Position numbers and translations under genes: made by a program
Shown here: in pieces, positions 56,075-64,000 of the stretch
Position numbering within the stretch: position 1 is the first letter of the stretch
How the letters are laid out: each line of letters starts with the position of its first letter
The notes under the pieces: generated by a model
What the model was told of the DNA's origin: nothing
Database searches by the model: none
Seen by the model: only the letters and a program-made list of their open reading frames with translations
Assembly: GCA_042854365.1 (NCBI GenBank)
Contig: AP031437.1
Coordinates: 496,001-560,000, forward strand
DNA: 64,000 nt
DNA from: Anaeromassilibacillus sp001305115
GTDB taxonomy: Bacteria > Bacillota > Clostridia > Oscillospirales > Acutalibacteraceae
Reading direction: 5' to 3'

Positions 56075-56710
56075 TCAAAGTTTGTTCAGATACCCGATTT
56101 CATCTAATTCTGCCTTAATCTCGTCCCATTCACTACGCTTGGGGTTTAATGCAACAATCATCTCTTTTGTCACCGGCACCCCGTCTGCAAGCTGGCGCAC
56201 AACTTCCAAAGGCAGGTCGGCGGGATAAAACCACTTCCCGTATTCCACATAGGTCTGCGGATTACCATCAATCATAGAGAGTAAATCCTTGGAAGCGTCC
56301 TCACCAGCCATAGGATTACAGTGCCAAACAACGCCATCTTCCGTCCAGACGCAAAAAGTGCTTTTCATCTTTTTGACTTCTCTGCTATTCATGAGCTTTT
56401 GCAAAGCGGAAGGCATCCCATTTGTCAAATCCTCTATCCGAGGGAGTTTTTCTTCCCAATCGTAAAGTTCAGAATCTACACCATTGATAACACAGCCTTC
56501 AGATGTGAACATGATAATCATGCTTTGCTCACTGCCATCGGTAGCCCAAAATGTTTCTTTTCCCTTTCTCCATATGGGATTGTATGTATAGTGACGGATG
56601 AAACTCCATTCCTTCTCTAACATGATGATGTCCAAAGCTGCAAGCCCTTTGCAGAAAGCCTTTAGGCGATTTACATCAGGTAATCCAGACAAATTTTTCG
56701 TTGAAATCAT
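56075..56710 (-). CDS. Cargo protein of unknown function, possible immunity-type (slot A)
   Basis: 211 residues from ATG 56710, chosen for AAAGGAG 9 bases upstream; a longer in-frame start at 56755 lacks such a site. Contains LEKEWSFIRHYTYNPIWRKG, TFWATDGSEQSMIIMFTSEG and TFCVWTEDGVVWHC, a pattern I associate loosely with small proteins found among bacterial toxin-immunity genes. No signal or membrane segment. Precedes XRE copy A by 38 bases. Confidence 0.7.
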   Translation of the reverse strand: MISTKNLSGLPDVNRLKAFCKGLAALDIIMLEKEWSFIRHYTYNPIWRKGKETFWATDGSEQSMIIMFTSEGCVINGVDSELYDWEEKLPRIEDLTNGMPSALQKLMNSREVKKMKSTFCVWTEDGVVWHCNPMAGEDASKDLLSMIDGNPQTYVEYGKWFYPADLPLEVVRQLADGVPVTKEMIVALNPKRSEWDEIKAELDEIGYLNKL

Positions 56711-56756
56711 ATCGCCACTCCTTTCAAACTTTAATTGCCATCCAAGTACTTTCATT

Positions 56757-57165
56757 TTACCACAATTCCGAGAGCGTGGAAATAGAGAGTTTTCCGAGCT
56801 GATTTCCGACCTTATGGATATACGGGGCGGGCGGTCTTTTAGGTGTAGACTTAGGGTAGTTCATCGATGAGCTGCACCTTGAAAAATGAATGACCGTCCG
56901 AAAAGGAATACCCAGGCAGGGGAAGCACCGCAACGAGCCACTTCGGGACAAAATGGCGCTGTTGACAAAGTCTCGCAACAGCGCCAAAATGTCCCGAACT
57001 TGTGGACACACTCCCGTAAAAATTGAAATGGGCGGGAAGCCATTTTAGGGCTTTCCCGCCTTGATTGCCCATCAGCAAAGACGGGCGGGACTGTCAACGG
57101 CGGCGCATGAAATGCGCCGTTCATCTTGACCGTTGACTGGCTCGGCTAGCTTTGCTATCTCCTCG
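56757..57165. repeat. Slot-boundary repeat, blocks b and a joined by a nested palindrome
   Basis: Block b (56757-56950) matches 59341-59540; block a (56990-57165) matches 54260-54430. At the joint the palindrome TTCGGGACA...TGTCCCGAA (56942-56998) is split by an inserted hairpin GGCGCTGTTG/CAACAGCGCC (56955-56985). Confidence 0.88.
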
Positions 57166-57186
57166 ATAAATGGGAATTTTTCTTTT

Positions 57187-57768
57187 TTATTCGTCCAAAG
57201 CGTCACAAAGCTTGTCCATAATTTCAGAAAGAGCAGTTGGAATTCCTTCTTCCCAGTTTGGACTTTCTAAAACTTCTCCATCTAAAGCCATATACATCTC
57301 TTTAGGTATCTCTCTTTTCATTTCCTCTTCGTCAACTTCTTCTGTCCAGTCATAATCTGAATTATATGGATCATTTTTAGGGTCAAAAGCATATTTTTGA
57401 TTTTTATAATATCCTGAAATATAATTTTTTTCAAGAGTTTCAACAATATCAAAATCTTCTAAAGCCCAGCTGTCCTCTTCTTCACATTCTTTTCTATTTT
57501 CATATTTCTTAAAAAATTGAGGATTCATATACCAATATAGGAATAGAGCTGTTCCCTTGTCAGTATCAGGCTGTTCTGCTATCCATTTGATAACTTCCTT
57601 AGAATTATCAAAGTTCCAATCTATTGCTAAAAGTTGTCTTTCTTTTGGAGAGTTTTTCTTTAAATAATTTATAATTAACTGGTTTTCTAACTCATCAAAT
57701 TCATTTTCGTCAATCTCTACATTTTCCCAATCAAAATCTTCTCTTAAAATATCTTCAATTTTTAACAT
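57187..57768 (-). CDS. DUF4274-like protein (slot B)
   Basis: 193 residues from ATG 57768, with AGGAGG 7 bases upstream. Very acidic and strikingly AT-rich compared with the element backbone. LLAIDWNFDNSKEVIKWIAEQ followed by DTDKGTALFLYWYMNPQFF is the DUF4274 pattern, a small family often found near polymorphic toxin or immunity genes; function not established. Last gene of slot B on the minus strand. Low GC content suggests separate acquisition from the duplicated backbone around it. Confidence 0.75.
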   Translation of the reverse strand: MLKIEDILREDFDWENVEIDENEFDELENQLIINYLKKNSPKERQLLAIDWNFDNSKEVIKWIAEQPDTDKGTALFLYWYMNPQFFKKYENRKECEEEDSWALEDFDIVETLEKNYISGYYKNQKYAFDPKNDPYNSDYDWTEEVDEEEMKREIPKEMYMALDGEVLESPNWEEGIPTALSEIMDKLCDALDE

Positions 57769-57827
57769 CAAAATACCTCCTAAAATTCATATTTTTATAT
57801 TTCTTTATTAGTTCTATCAACTGAATT

Positions 57828-58046
57828 TTACTTTTCACCTATTGCCTTGAAACAGACCACTGCACCGCAAATAAAAAATATAATGCAAATAATGAGTGGG
57901 ATTATTAAGTCTAATCCCAACAAACTGCCTAAAATACCAGTAATTCCGTTATAATCCCACTGGTAAGGTGCCGCAGAGCATAGAATAATTATTGAACCAA
58001 GAAAACCCATTAGCTGCCACACAATTCCTAAAATCATTTTTTTCAT
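57828..58046 (-). CDS. Small membrane protein (slot B)
   Basis: 72 residues from ATG 58046 (AAAGGAAT upstream); an in-frame start at 58067 would add MIKECDC. Two hydrophobic segments (~4-22 and ~45-66) with a short outside loop containing APYQWDYNG. No family recognised. Lies between XRE copy B and the DUF4274-like gene on the same strand, so likely cotranscribed. Confidence 0.65.
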   Translation of the reverse strand: MKKMILGIVWQLMGFLGSIIILCSAAPYQWDYNGITGILGSLLGLDLIIPLIICIIFFICGAVVCFKAIGEK

Positions 58047-58086
58047 ACAATCACATTCCTTTATCAAATTCCAGTTTGCTGTTCTC

Positions 58087-58887
58087 CTACTTCCGCCCCC
58101 GTTGTGGGTTTGGATTTTTCAGCAAGTCCGACTTCTGTGCAATCTTCTTCAGCCACTTCTTTTCTTCCTCGGACAGCTTCTTCAAATTCAATTTGAGCCG
58201 CTTACAGATAAACGCCAAAGCTGCTTGCTCCGGGTCGCTGTCTGGGCTGGCGGTTTCCTCGGCGGTCTGCAAAAAATCTTCCAGCGGGTTGTCCTCCGGG
58301 ACGCTGAAAAAATCGTCCTTATGTGCTTCCCGCAGGTCAAGAGCTATCTTGTTTATGTCCTGCTGTATCACATAGCGGCAAAAACTGTCGTCATCAATAT
58401 GGGCGGCGATAAGCTGTCTTAGCTGCGGGTCGGACAAGCCGGGATTGTGCTGCTTCACAATGGTTGCGCTCACAGCGTCTACAATGGCGTTTGCACTCTG
58501 CACCTGCTTTATCGCTACGCCGTTCACATAGATTTCAAGGTCAGCCATCAGCCGGGGAAAATCCGGGTGTACTGCCAGCTCGCACAAGAGTGAATTATCC
58601 ACCAGCCCACTTTTCAAGAGTTCAATCATATCATCACTCAAACGCAGGTCTGCAAGATCGGCGTTTGGGTGACTTTTTGTTTGAGAACGCCCCAGCAGAT
58701 AATCAACAGTCACTTCATAAAACTTTGCTAACTCAATAAGGGCATAATGGCTGATGTCCTTGAAATTATCCCCCTCATAACTGCCCAGCGCCGACTTGGA
58801 GAGATGTGTTTGCTCTGCAAGCTGTTCCAGCGTCAGCCCACGCTCCACACGCAGGTCTTTCAATCGTTCTTGTATGGATAGTTCCAT
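58087..58887 (-). CDS. XRE-family regulator, copy B
   Basis: 266 residues, about 95% identical to copy A (55236-56036), with the same helix-turn-helix, VDYLLGRSQTK linker and basic tail. AAGGAGGGGGAGC precedes the ATG. The nucleotide match includes the ribosome site. Differences cluster around residues ~85-155 (for example GKQ versus IKQ) and ~220-225. Upstream and downstream genes differ from those of copy A. Confidence 0.9.
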   Translation of the reverse strand: MELSIQERLKDLRVERGLTLEQLAEQTHLSKSALGSYEGDNFKDISHYALIELAKFYEVTVDYLLGRSQTKSHPNADLADLRLSDDMIELLKSGLVDNSLLCELAVHPDFPRLMADLEIYVNGVAIKQVQSANAIVDAVSATIVKQHNPGLSDPQLRQLIAAHIDDDSFCRYVIQQDINKIALDLREAHKDDFFSVPEDNPLEDFLQTAEETASPDSDPEQAALAFICKRLKLNLKKLSEEEKKWLKKIAQKSDLLKNPNPQRGRK

Positions 58888-58969
58888 GCTCCCCCTCCTT
58901 GTCTGCTTGATAGATGAAAAGTTATAGCTTTTGTGCTCTATTCAGATGCCAGATGAACTAAGCATCATA

Positions 58970-59299
58970 TTATTTGTAGTAATAATACCAATTTCCGTTA
59001 TATTCTTTATCACATTCTTCTTGTGAAGCAAACGTACAATCTTTAATTCCTTGAATTGGATAATTATGTTTTTTCAACTGTGCTCTGTGATATAAATTGA
59101 TTTTTTCGGTTAGTCCGCTTTGCTGTGCCGCTTTTAATCGCGCATTTGTAGAAAAGATGTACGATACAAAATAGTTTGCTGGCTGAATATATGTTCCAAA
59201 TTCAATACTCTGTTCTATATCCGCAAAGTAATTTTTAACATCTTCCATGCAAATTTCTATTATTCTTTGCCATTTAATCTCCTGTTCCCTATTTCTCAT
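58970..59299 (-). CDS. Cargo protein of unknown function (slot B)
   Basis: 109 residues, ATG 59299 with AGAGG upstream. Contains YFADIEQSIEFGTYIQPANYF and a Lys/Tyr-rich C-terminus ending NWYYYYK. No signal peptide or membrane segment, no recognised family. First gene of the slot B minus-strand run, before XRE copy B. AT-rich. Confidence 0.6.
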   Translation of the reverse strand: MRNREQEIKWQRIIEICMEDVKNYFADIEQSIEFGTYIQPANYFVSYIFSTNARLKAAQQSGLTEKINLYHRAQLKKHNYPIQGIKDCTFASQEECDKEYNGNWYYYYK

Positions 59300-59340
59300 T
59301 TTTTACCTCTACAACTATGAATGGACACTTAATGTATTTT

Positions 59341-59552
59341 TATTTTACCACAATTCCGAGAGCGTGGAAATAGGCAGTTTTCCGGGCTGATTTCCGACCT
59401 TATGGATATACGGGGCGGGTGGTCTTTTAGGTGTAGACTTAAGGTAGTTCATCGATGAGCTGCACCTTGAAAAATGAATGACCGTCCGAAAAGGAATACC
59501 TAGGCAGGGGAAGCACTGCAACGAGCCACTTCGGGACAAAATGTCCCGAAGT
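59341..59552. repeat. Slot-boundary repeat, block b (copy 2)
   Basis: Matches 56757-56950 nearly base for base and ends in a perfect palindrome ACTTCGGGACA-AAA-TGTCCCGAAGT (59528-59552). The element backbone begins directly after. Confidence 0.85.
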
Positions 59553-59642
59553 CCGGGGAGCGTGCCAACGCTGGAACACGCCGCAGGAATGGGGCAGGAA
59601 GCCTTTTCGGGGAGAACGGCAAAGGAAAAATGGAGGGAACAC

Positions 59643-60056
59643 ATGAGAGAGAACCCATATAAACGACTGCCGCCCATAGAGCGCAAGCAGGACGGTCCCC
59701 TTTACCGCATGACACCGGCACAGAGGAAACAGGCAAACGCCCTGATCCGCCGGGAGTGCTGCAACTATGAGGACGGGAACTGTATGCTCCTTGACGATGG
59801 GGACACCCACACCTGCCCCCAGACCATTTCTTTCTCAGTCTGCTGTAAGTGGTTCCGCTGTTCGGTCTTGCCGCAAATCGGGACGCTGGAAACAGAGATT
59901 TTCCGGGATAAGGAGCTAAAACACTGTGCGGTCTGCGGCAGCGTGTTCGTCCCAAAGTCCAACCGGGCGAAATACTGTCCCAACTGTGCCGCCAGAGTTC
60001 ACAGGCGGCAGAAAACAGAAAGTGAACGGAAAAGGAGGTCTTGTGTGGACAGTTAG
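59643..60056 (+). CDS. Cysteine-rich VLP-type zinc-ribbon protein of the element backbone
   Basis: 137 residues from ATG 59643 (GGAGG upstream). PYKRLPPIERKQDGPLYRMT, then a Cys-rich centre (CCNYEDGNCMLLDD, SVCCKWFRCSVLP) and a C-terminal zinc ribbon (CAVCGSVF...YCPNCAARV). This set is typical of the cysteine-rich VLP proteins found next to replication genes in Firmicute mobile elements; the role is unknown, but nucleic-acid binding is likely. Precedes the RepA_N-like gene. Confidence 0.85.
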   Translation: MRENPYKRLPPIERKQDGPLYRMTPAQRKQANALIRRECCNYEDGNCMLLDDGDTHTCPQTISFSVCCKWFRCSVLPQIGTLETEIFRDKELKHCAVCGSVFVPKSNRAKYCPNCAARVHRRQKTESERKRRSCVDS

Positions 60057-60167
60057 GGGCTGAAAGGTCCTTGATTTTCAAGGCTTTGCAAGCACAGAAC
60101 AGGGGCAGGCAATAGAAACTACCGTCTGCCCCAGAAAATGGGCTTCTAACCGTCCACAAAACACGAT

Positions 60168-60563
60168 ATGACAAACACCATTTATATCCATCAGCCGGAA
60201 AAGACGGTCAGCTTTACCCGGCTTCCCAATTTCCTTTTTGAAGCCCCCACATTCACGCCACTGTCCAACGAAGCAAAGGTACTGTATGCCTTTATCCTGC
60301 GCCGGACAGACCTGTCCCGGAAAAACGGCTGGGCAGATGAATACGGGCGCATTTACCTCTACTATCCCATCAACGAGGTGGTAGAGCTGCTCCACTGCGG
60401 ACGGCAGAAAGCGGTCAACACCCTGCGGGAATTGCAGTATGTAGGGCTTGTGGAGATCCAGAAGCAGGGCTGTGGAAAACCCAACCGCATTTACCCAAAA
60501 TCCTATGAAGCGGTTCCAAACACCGACTTCAAGAAATCCCGTTCTGGTACGCCGGAGGGCTGA
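60168..60563 (+). CDS. RepA_N-type replication initiator fragment/short form
   Basis: 131 residues. Starts NTIYIHQPEKTVSFTRLPNFLF and contains LSNEAKVLYAFILRRTDLSRKNGW, IYLYYPINEVVELLHCGRQKA and LQYVGLVEI, the conserved RepA_N winged-helix domain. Full-length plasmid RepA_N proteins are longer; the short form is common in integrative elements. It may replicate the excised circle. Confidence 0.88.
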   Translation: MTNTIYIHQPEKTVSFTRLPNFLFEAPTFTPLSNEAKVLYAFILRRTDLSRKNGWADEYGRIYLYYPINEVVELLHCGRQKAVNTLRELQYVGLVEIQKQGCGKPNRIYPKSYEAVPNTDFKKSRSGTPEG

Positions 60564-60746
60564 AAACCGCACTCGATGAGTACGATAATCAATCCTCTTG
60601 AAGTACGAAAACCGGACGGTATATAGAAATACAGAAATAAAAATATTGATTTATATTCTATCCATTCCCTTCCTATCCGAGATATTTTCTGCGGGATTTT
60701 CCTGTGGAAAAGTCCCGGAAAGGAATGGAATGGGGAAAGGAGTTTC
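60564..60746 (+). other. Gap before the relaxase gene, possible origin of transfer
   Basis: Contains TCCATTCC (60661-60668) and GGAATGGA (60722-60729) as an inverted repeat and is AT-rich upstream. MobV-type oriT sites usually lie just before the mob gene, but no exact known nick sequence is recognised. Confidence 0.3.
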
Positions 60747-61688
60747 ATGGCACAACACGCAATTTTGCGGTTTGAAAAACACAAGGGCAACCCAGCAAGA
60801 CCGCTGGAAGCCCATCACGAACGGCAGAAAGAACAATACGCCAGCAATCCCGACATTGACACCAGCCGGAGTAAGTACAATTTCCACATCGTCAAGCCGG
60901 AGGGCAGATACTACCACTTTATACAGAACCGTATTGAACAGGCAGGATGCCGGACACGCAGGGACAGCACCCGGTTTGTGGATACGCTGATTACCGCCAG
61001 CCCGGAGTTTTTTAAGAAGAAGTCCCCAAAGGAGATACAGGAATTTTTCCAGAGGGCGGCTGATTTCTTAATCGGGCGGGTAGGGAAAGAAAATATCGTG
61101 TCGGCGGTGGTACACATGGACGAGAAAACGCCCCACCTGCATTTGGTCTTTGTCCCGCTGACAGAGGACAACCGCCTGTGTGCAAAGGAGATTATCGGCA
61201 ACCGGGCAAACCTGACGAAGTGGCAGGACGATTTTCACGCCTATATGGTGGAGAAATATCCCGACTTGGAGCGTGGGGAAAGTGCCAGCAAGACAGGCAG
61301 GAAGCATATCCCCACCCGTCTGTTCAAGCAGGCGGTCAATCTCTCCAAACAGGCAAGAGCCATTGAAGCCACGCTGGACGGTATTACCCCGTTCAACGCC
61401 GGGAAGAAGAAAGAGGAAGCCCTCTCCCTGCTGAAAAAATGGTTTCCGCAGATGGAGAACTTCTCCGGGCAGCTCAAAAAATACAAGGTCACGATAAACG
61501 ACCTTTTAGCAGAAAATGAACAGTTGGAAGCCAGAGCCAAAGCCAGTGAAAAAGGCAAAATGAAAGATACGATGGAACGGGCAAAGCTGGAAAGCGAACT
61601 GAAAGACATTCAACGGCTGGTTGACCGTATCCCGCCGGATATACTGGCGGAACTGAAACGGCAGCAGCGGCACACAAGGGAACGGTGA
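60747..61688 (+). CDS. Mob/Pre (MobV-type) relaxase
   Basis: 313 residues. N-terminal relaxase domain with RSKYNFHIV, the metal-binding motif HLHLVFVP (His130, His132) after VHMDEKTP, and a Lys/Glu-rich coiled-coil C-terminus (~215-300). Pre/Mob proteins nick at oriT and lead mobilisation with helper conjugation machinery. RBS GGAAAGGAG precedes ATG 60747. Confidence 0.92.
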   Translation: MAQHAILRFEKHKGNPARPLEAHHERQKEQYASNPDIDTSRSKYNFHIVKPEGRYYHFIQNRIEQAGCRTRRDSTRFVDTLITASPEFFKKKSPKEIQEFFQRAADFLIGRVGKENIVSAVVHMDEKTPHLHLVFVPLTEDNRLCAKEIIGNRANLTKWQDDFHAYMVEKYPDLERGESASKTGRKHIPTRLFKQAVNLSKQARAIEATLDGITPFNAGKKKEEALSLLKKWFPQMENFSGQLKKYKVTINDLLAENEQLEARAKASEKGKMKDTMERAKLESELKDIQRLVDRIPPDILAELKRQQRHTRER

Positions 61689-61758
61689 TTGATGACAGAA
61701 AACATTTCACGCCGCAGCATGGCGGCGCTGCACTTTGAAAATTAAATACGGAGGTACT

Positions 61759-61950
61759 ATGGAGCATATCAAATACAAGAAAGAAACCGAAGTCGTGACT
61801 TTTCAGGGAAAGGAAATCACGCTGGAAAATCTCTCCCCGGTGTTCACACCGGAGCAGGAAGCAGCAAAACACCGAGAGCTGGAACAGCAGCTTTACGAGG
61901 TGTTCCGCAAATATGCCGACAAACGGCAGAGTGAGGAAGCCGGGGCATAA
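61759..61950 (+). CDS. TnpW-like small transposon protein
   Basis: 63 residues from ATG 61759 (GGAGG upstream). TVVTFQGKEITLEN-like start, LSPVFTPEQEAAKHRELE and LYEVFRKYADKR match small proteins that sit directly before the serine recombinase in Tn4451-like and related elements (TnpW). Function unknown. Gap of 94 bases to the recombinase. Confidence 0.75.
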   Translation: MEHIKYKKETEVVTFQGKEITLENLSPVFTPEQEAAKHRELEQQLYEVFRKYADKRQSEEAGA

Positions 61951-62044
61951 GGTTTTCCAAAGCCATCGTTGATTTGCGGGGCTGCTGACGGTATAATGAA
62001 ACTGTCAGCAGCTCCGTTTCTTTTTTAAGAAAAGGAGCGACAAT

Positions 62045-63556
62045 ATGAACAATCGAATAGACGCAATCTATGCAAGGCAATCAGTAGACAAAAAGGACAG
62101 CATTTCCATTGAAAGCCAGATTGAATTTTGCAAATATGAGTTGAAAGGCGGTAACTGTAAGGAATACACAGACAAGGGCTACAGCGGCAAGAACACAGAC
62201 CGTCCGAAGTTTCAAGAACTGGTGCGGGACATCAAGCTGGGGCTGATTGCAAAGGTCGTGGTTTACAAACTCGACCGTATCAGCCGTTCCATTCTGGACT
62301 TTGCCAACATGATGGAGCTGTTCCAGCAGTACAATGTAGAGTTTGTGTCCTCTACGGAAAAGTTTGATACCTCCACCCCGATGGGGCGGGCGATGTTAAA
62401 TATCTGTATTGTGTTCGCCCAGCTTGAAAGGGAAACGATACAGAAGCGGGTAACGGATGCCTACTATTCCCGCAGCCAGCGAGGTTTCAAGATGGGCGGG
62501 AAAGCCCCTTACGGCTTCCATACAGAGCCGATCAAGATGGACGGTATCAACACAAAAAAGCTGGTGGTAAATCCAGACGAAGCGGCAAATATCCGGCTGA
62601 TGTTTGAGATGTACGCCCAGCCCACTACCTCCTACGGGGACATTACCCGGTACTTTGCGGAACAGGAGATTTTGTTCCATGGCAAAGAGCTGATACGCCC
62701 CACGCTGGCGCAGATGTTACGCAATCCTGTCTATGTGCAGGCAGACCTTGATGTATACGAATTTTTCAAAAGTCAAGGGACAGTCATCGTCAATGATGCT
62801 GCCGATTTTACAGGCATGAACGGCTGCTATCTGTATCAAGGGCGGGATGTGAAGCCCAGCAAGAAGAACGACTTGAAAGACCAAATGCTGGTGCTGGCTC
62901 CCCATGAGGGCATTGTCCCCTCCGACATCTGGCTGACCTGCCGCAAGAAGCTGATGAACAACATGAAAATCCAGTCTGCCCGAAAAGCCACCCACACATG
63001 GCTGGCGGGAAAAATCAAGTGTGGAAACTGCGGGTATGCTCTTATGAGTATCTACAATCCCTCTGGCAAACAGTATCTCCGCTGCACAAAACGGCTGGAT
63101 AACAAGAGCTGCTCCGGGTGCGGGAAAATCATCACTTCCGAACTGGAAGCGGTGGTCTATCAGCAGATGGTAAAGAAACTGGCAAGCTACAAGACGCTGA
63201 CAGGCAGAAAGAAAGCGGCAAAGGCAAACCCGAAAATCGCCGCCCTGCAAGTGGAACTTGCCCATGTGGACAGCGAGATTGAAAAGCTGGTGGACAGTCT
63301 GACGGGTGCAAACAATGTCCTGCTCTCCTATGTGAATGTGAAGATAGCGGAACTGGACGGACGCAAGCAGGAACTTCTGGCGAGGATAGCGGAGCTGACG
63401 GTGGAAGCCATTAGCCCGGAACAGGTCAGCCAGATTTCCGGCTACCTCGACACTTGGGAGAATGTATCCTTTGACGACAAGCGGCGGGTGGTGGATTTGA
63501 TGATTACCACCATAGCCGCCACAAGCGACAGCTTGAATATCACATGGAAAATCTGA
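62045..63556 (+). CDS. Large serine recombinase (TnpX/TndX-like)
   Basis: 503 residues, AAAGGAG upstream. Catalytic domain with nucleophile Ser13 in YARQSVDKKDS, YKLDRISRS, and STPMGRAMLNICIVFAQLERE; recombinase domain with GGKAPYGFHTEP; zinc ribbon KCGNCGY...CSGCGK (~325-360); coiled coil (~395-440). It should integrate and excise the surrounding element. Ends 62 bases from the host junction, the usual place for such enzymes. Confidence 0.95.
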   Translation: MNNRIDAIYARQSVDKKDSISIESQIEFCKYELKGGNCKEYTDKGYSGKNTDRPKFQELVRDIKLGLIAKVVVYKLDRISRSILDFANMMELFQQYNVEFVSSTEKFDTSTPMGRAMLNICIVFAQLERETIQKRVTDAYYSRSQRGFKMGGKAPYGFHTEPIKMDGINTKKLVVNPDEAANIRLMFEMYAQPTTSYGDITRYFAEQEILFHGKELIRPTLAQMLRNPVYVQADLDVYEFFKSQGTVIVNDAADFTGMNGCYLYQGRDVKPSKKNDLKDQMLVLAPHEGIVPSDIWLTCRKKLMNNMKIQSARKATHTWLAGKIKCGNCGYALMSIYNPSGKQYLRCTKRLDNKSCSGCGKIITSELEAVVYQQMVKKLASYKTLTGRKKAAKANPKIAALQVELAHVDSEIEKLVDSLTGANNVLLSYVNVKIAELDGRKQELLARIAELTVEAISPEQVSQISGYLDTWENVSFDDKRRVVDLMITTIAATSDSLNITWKI

Positions 63557-63581
63557 CGGGCGGAACCCCTCCCGTCAGATA
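63551..63581 (+). terminator. Hairpin after the recombinase gene
   Basis: ATCTGACGGG pairs with CCCGTCAGAT around an 11-base loop; it overlaps the stop codon. No T-run. Confidence 0.5.
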
Positions 63582-63589
63582 CCTACCCT

Positions 63590-63609
63590 GTGTAGTCCCT
63601 TGTAAACTG
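63590..63609 (-). repeat. Right terminal inverted repeat of the element
   Basis: GTGTAGTCCCTTGTAAACTG, the inverse of 53904-53923 with one mismatch. Confidence 0.85.
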
Positions 63610-63619
63610 TACTTTGTCA

Positions 63620-64000
63620 ATTTAGAACAACCATTCAGCCCAAAGTCCACGTTTTCGTACATGACCCAATTTCCGCTGTTGATTCCTCCAAGGGCGGTCT
63701 CCGATTCGCCGGACTCATCAGTACCGCTTTCTGTTTTAAAGTTGCCGCTTCCTTCTGTATAAGTCTCTGCTTCAACCGTGTCATAGGGGTTGATATTGGT
63801 CTTTTCCAGGAAAGTTTTTGTTAGATATGCGGGTGTCAGCTCGACTTTCGGCTGGAATTCATCGGAGGACATGTACTGGAGAATGCTGTAATAGAGCTGT
63901 TTAGCCTCTGGGTATTCATCCATTTGATTGAGCAGATCGAAGGTGCAAACCACCAACTTTCCTTTTCCAACGGTTGCTTCAAAGAGGCTGCCGAGCTTTC
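63620..64000 (-). pseudogene. Interrupted secreted glycosidase, upstream part (continues beyond the window)
   Basis: Open on the minus strand from the window edge. GSLFEATVGKGKLVVCTFDL and EAKQLYYSILQYMSSDEFQP match the C-terminal domain of large GH2-type beta-galactosidases and related enzymes. After an acidic linker, SGNWVMYENVDFGLNGCSKL is the first half of a CBM6-like domain that resumes at 53901 after the mobile element. Read into the element the frame continues 28 residues (TKYSLQGTTQGRY...) to a stop at ~63540, so a truncated enzyme could still be made with catalytic domain intact but without stalk and terminal domain. Confidence 0.82.

Larger units (their letters stand above)
53903..63618. 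mobile_element. 9.7-kb mobilizable integrative element with large serine recombinase
   Basis: The element carries RepA_N-like, Mob/Pre relaxase, TnpW-like and large serine recombinase genes at its right end and two cargo slots at left. It lies inside a CBM6-like coding region. Both junctions show GTCA (53902-53905; 63616-63619), and 20-bp inverted repeats with one mismatch sit just inside (53904-53923 and 63590-63609). No conjugation channel genes are present, so transfer would need a helper element. The exact crossover dinucleotide is not certain. Confidence 0.88.

Overview
The window looks like chromosome of a gut-type Gram-positive anaerobe of the Clostridia (Oscillospiraceae/Ruminococcaceae-like). 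Supporting signs are strong AGGAGG ribosome sites, a T-box leader before cysE, the runs yqhQ-like/prmC and recA-recX-rimO-pgsA, lipoprotein signals, and very large secreted multi-domain glycan-degrading enzymes. No rRNA or tRNA genes and no CRISPR array were seen.

Layout. 1-10.5 kb: 3' end of a secreted GH38-type alpha-mannosidase, a parvulin-like lipoprotein and a secreted beta-helix protein. 10.5-11.9 kb: non-coding DNA with decayed copies of the last codons of the preceding gene. 12-17.6 kb: lipoprotein, OmpR/PhoB-type response regulator, sensor kinase, DUF1385 protein and prmC. 17.7-19.7 kb: a ~100-bp tandem palindromic array and a structured recA leader. 19.8-23.5 kb: recA, recX, rimO, pgsA. 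23.6-28.6 kb: XRE regulator divergent from a TasA-like protein, then T-box-cysE, cysS and a YbaK-type deacylase. 28.6-35.5 kb: a heptad-repeat coiled coil, a dead chloramphenicol acetyltransferase-like gene split by a second palindromic array, an MFS exporter, a thioredoxin/CcdA fusion and small conserved genes. 36-48.8 kb: two giant secreted enzymes, a GH2 beta-galactosidase with an inserted LamG domain and a protein with two complete GH97 modules. 49.5-51.2 kb: a block homologous, in inverse orientation, to 10.5-11.3 kb, containing a 182-bp tandem array of gene tails. 51.1-64 kb: a third giant glycosidase on the minus strand, cut inside a CBM6-like domain by a 9.7-kb serine-recombinase mobilizable element.

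How it fits together. The five giant surface proteins (GH38, beta-helix, GH2, GH97-GH97, interrupted GH2-like) share a C-terminal design: beta module (missing in the GH2), FIVAR-type helical stalk, low-complexity Ser/Asn/Gly linker, then a conserved ~95-residue terminal domain. None shows LPXTG or SLH motifs, so the terminal domain is a candidate anchoring or sorting module. GH2 and GH97 have matching promoters with 11-bp-spaced direct repeats, a spacing typical of PhoB-family sites; the two-component system in the window is a possible but unproven regulator. Together this suggests host- or plant-glycan foraging at the cell surface.

The most unusual structures are the duplicated gene-tail array, the two palindromic arrays (one inserted in a gene), and the mobile element whose cargo sits in two tandem slots bounded by palindromes, each slot carrying a near-identical XRE regulator and different accessory genes.
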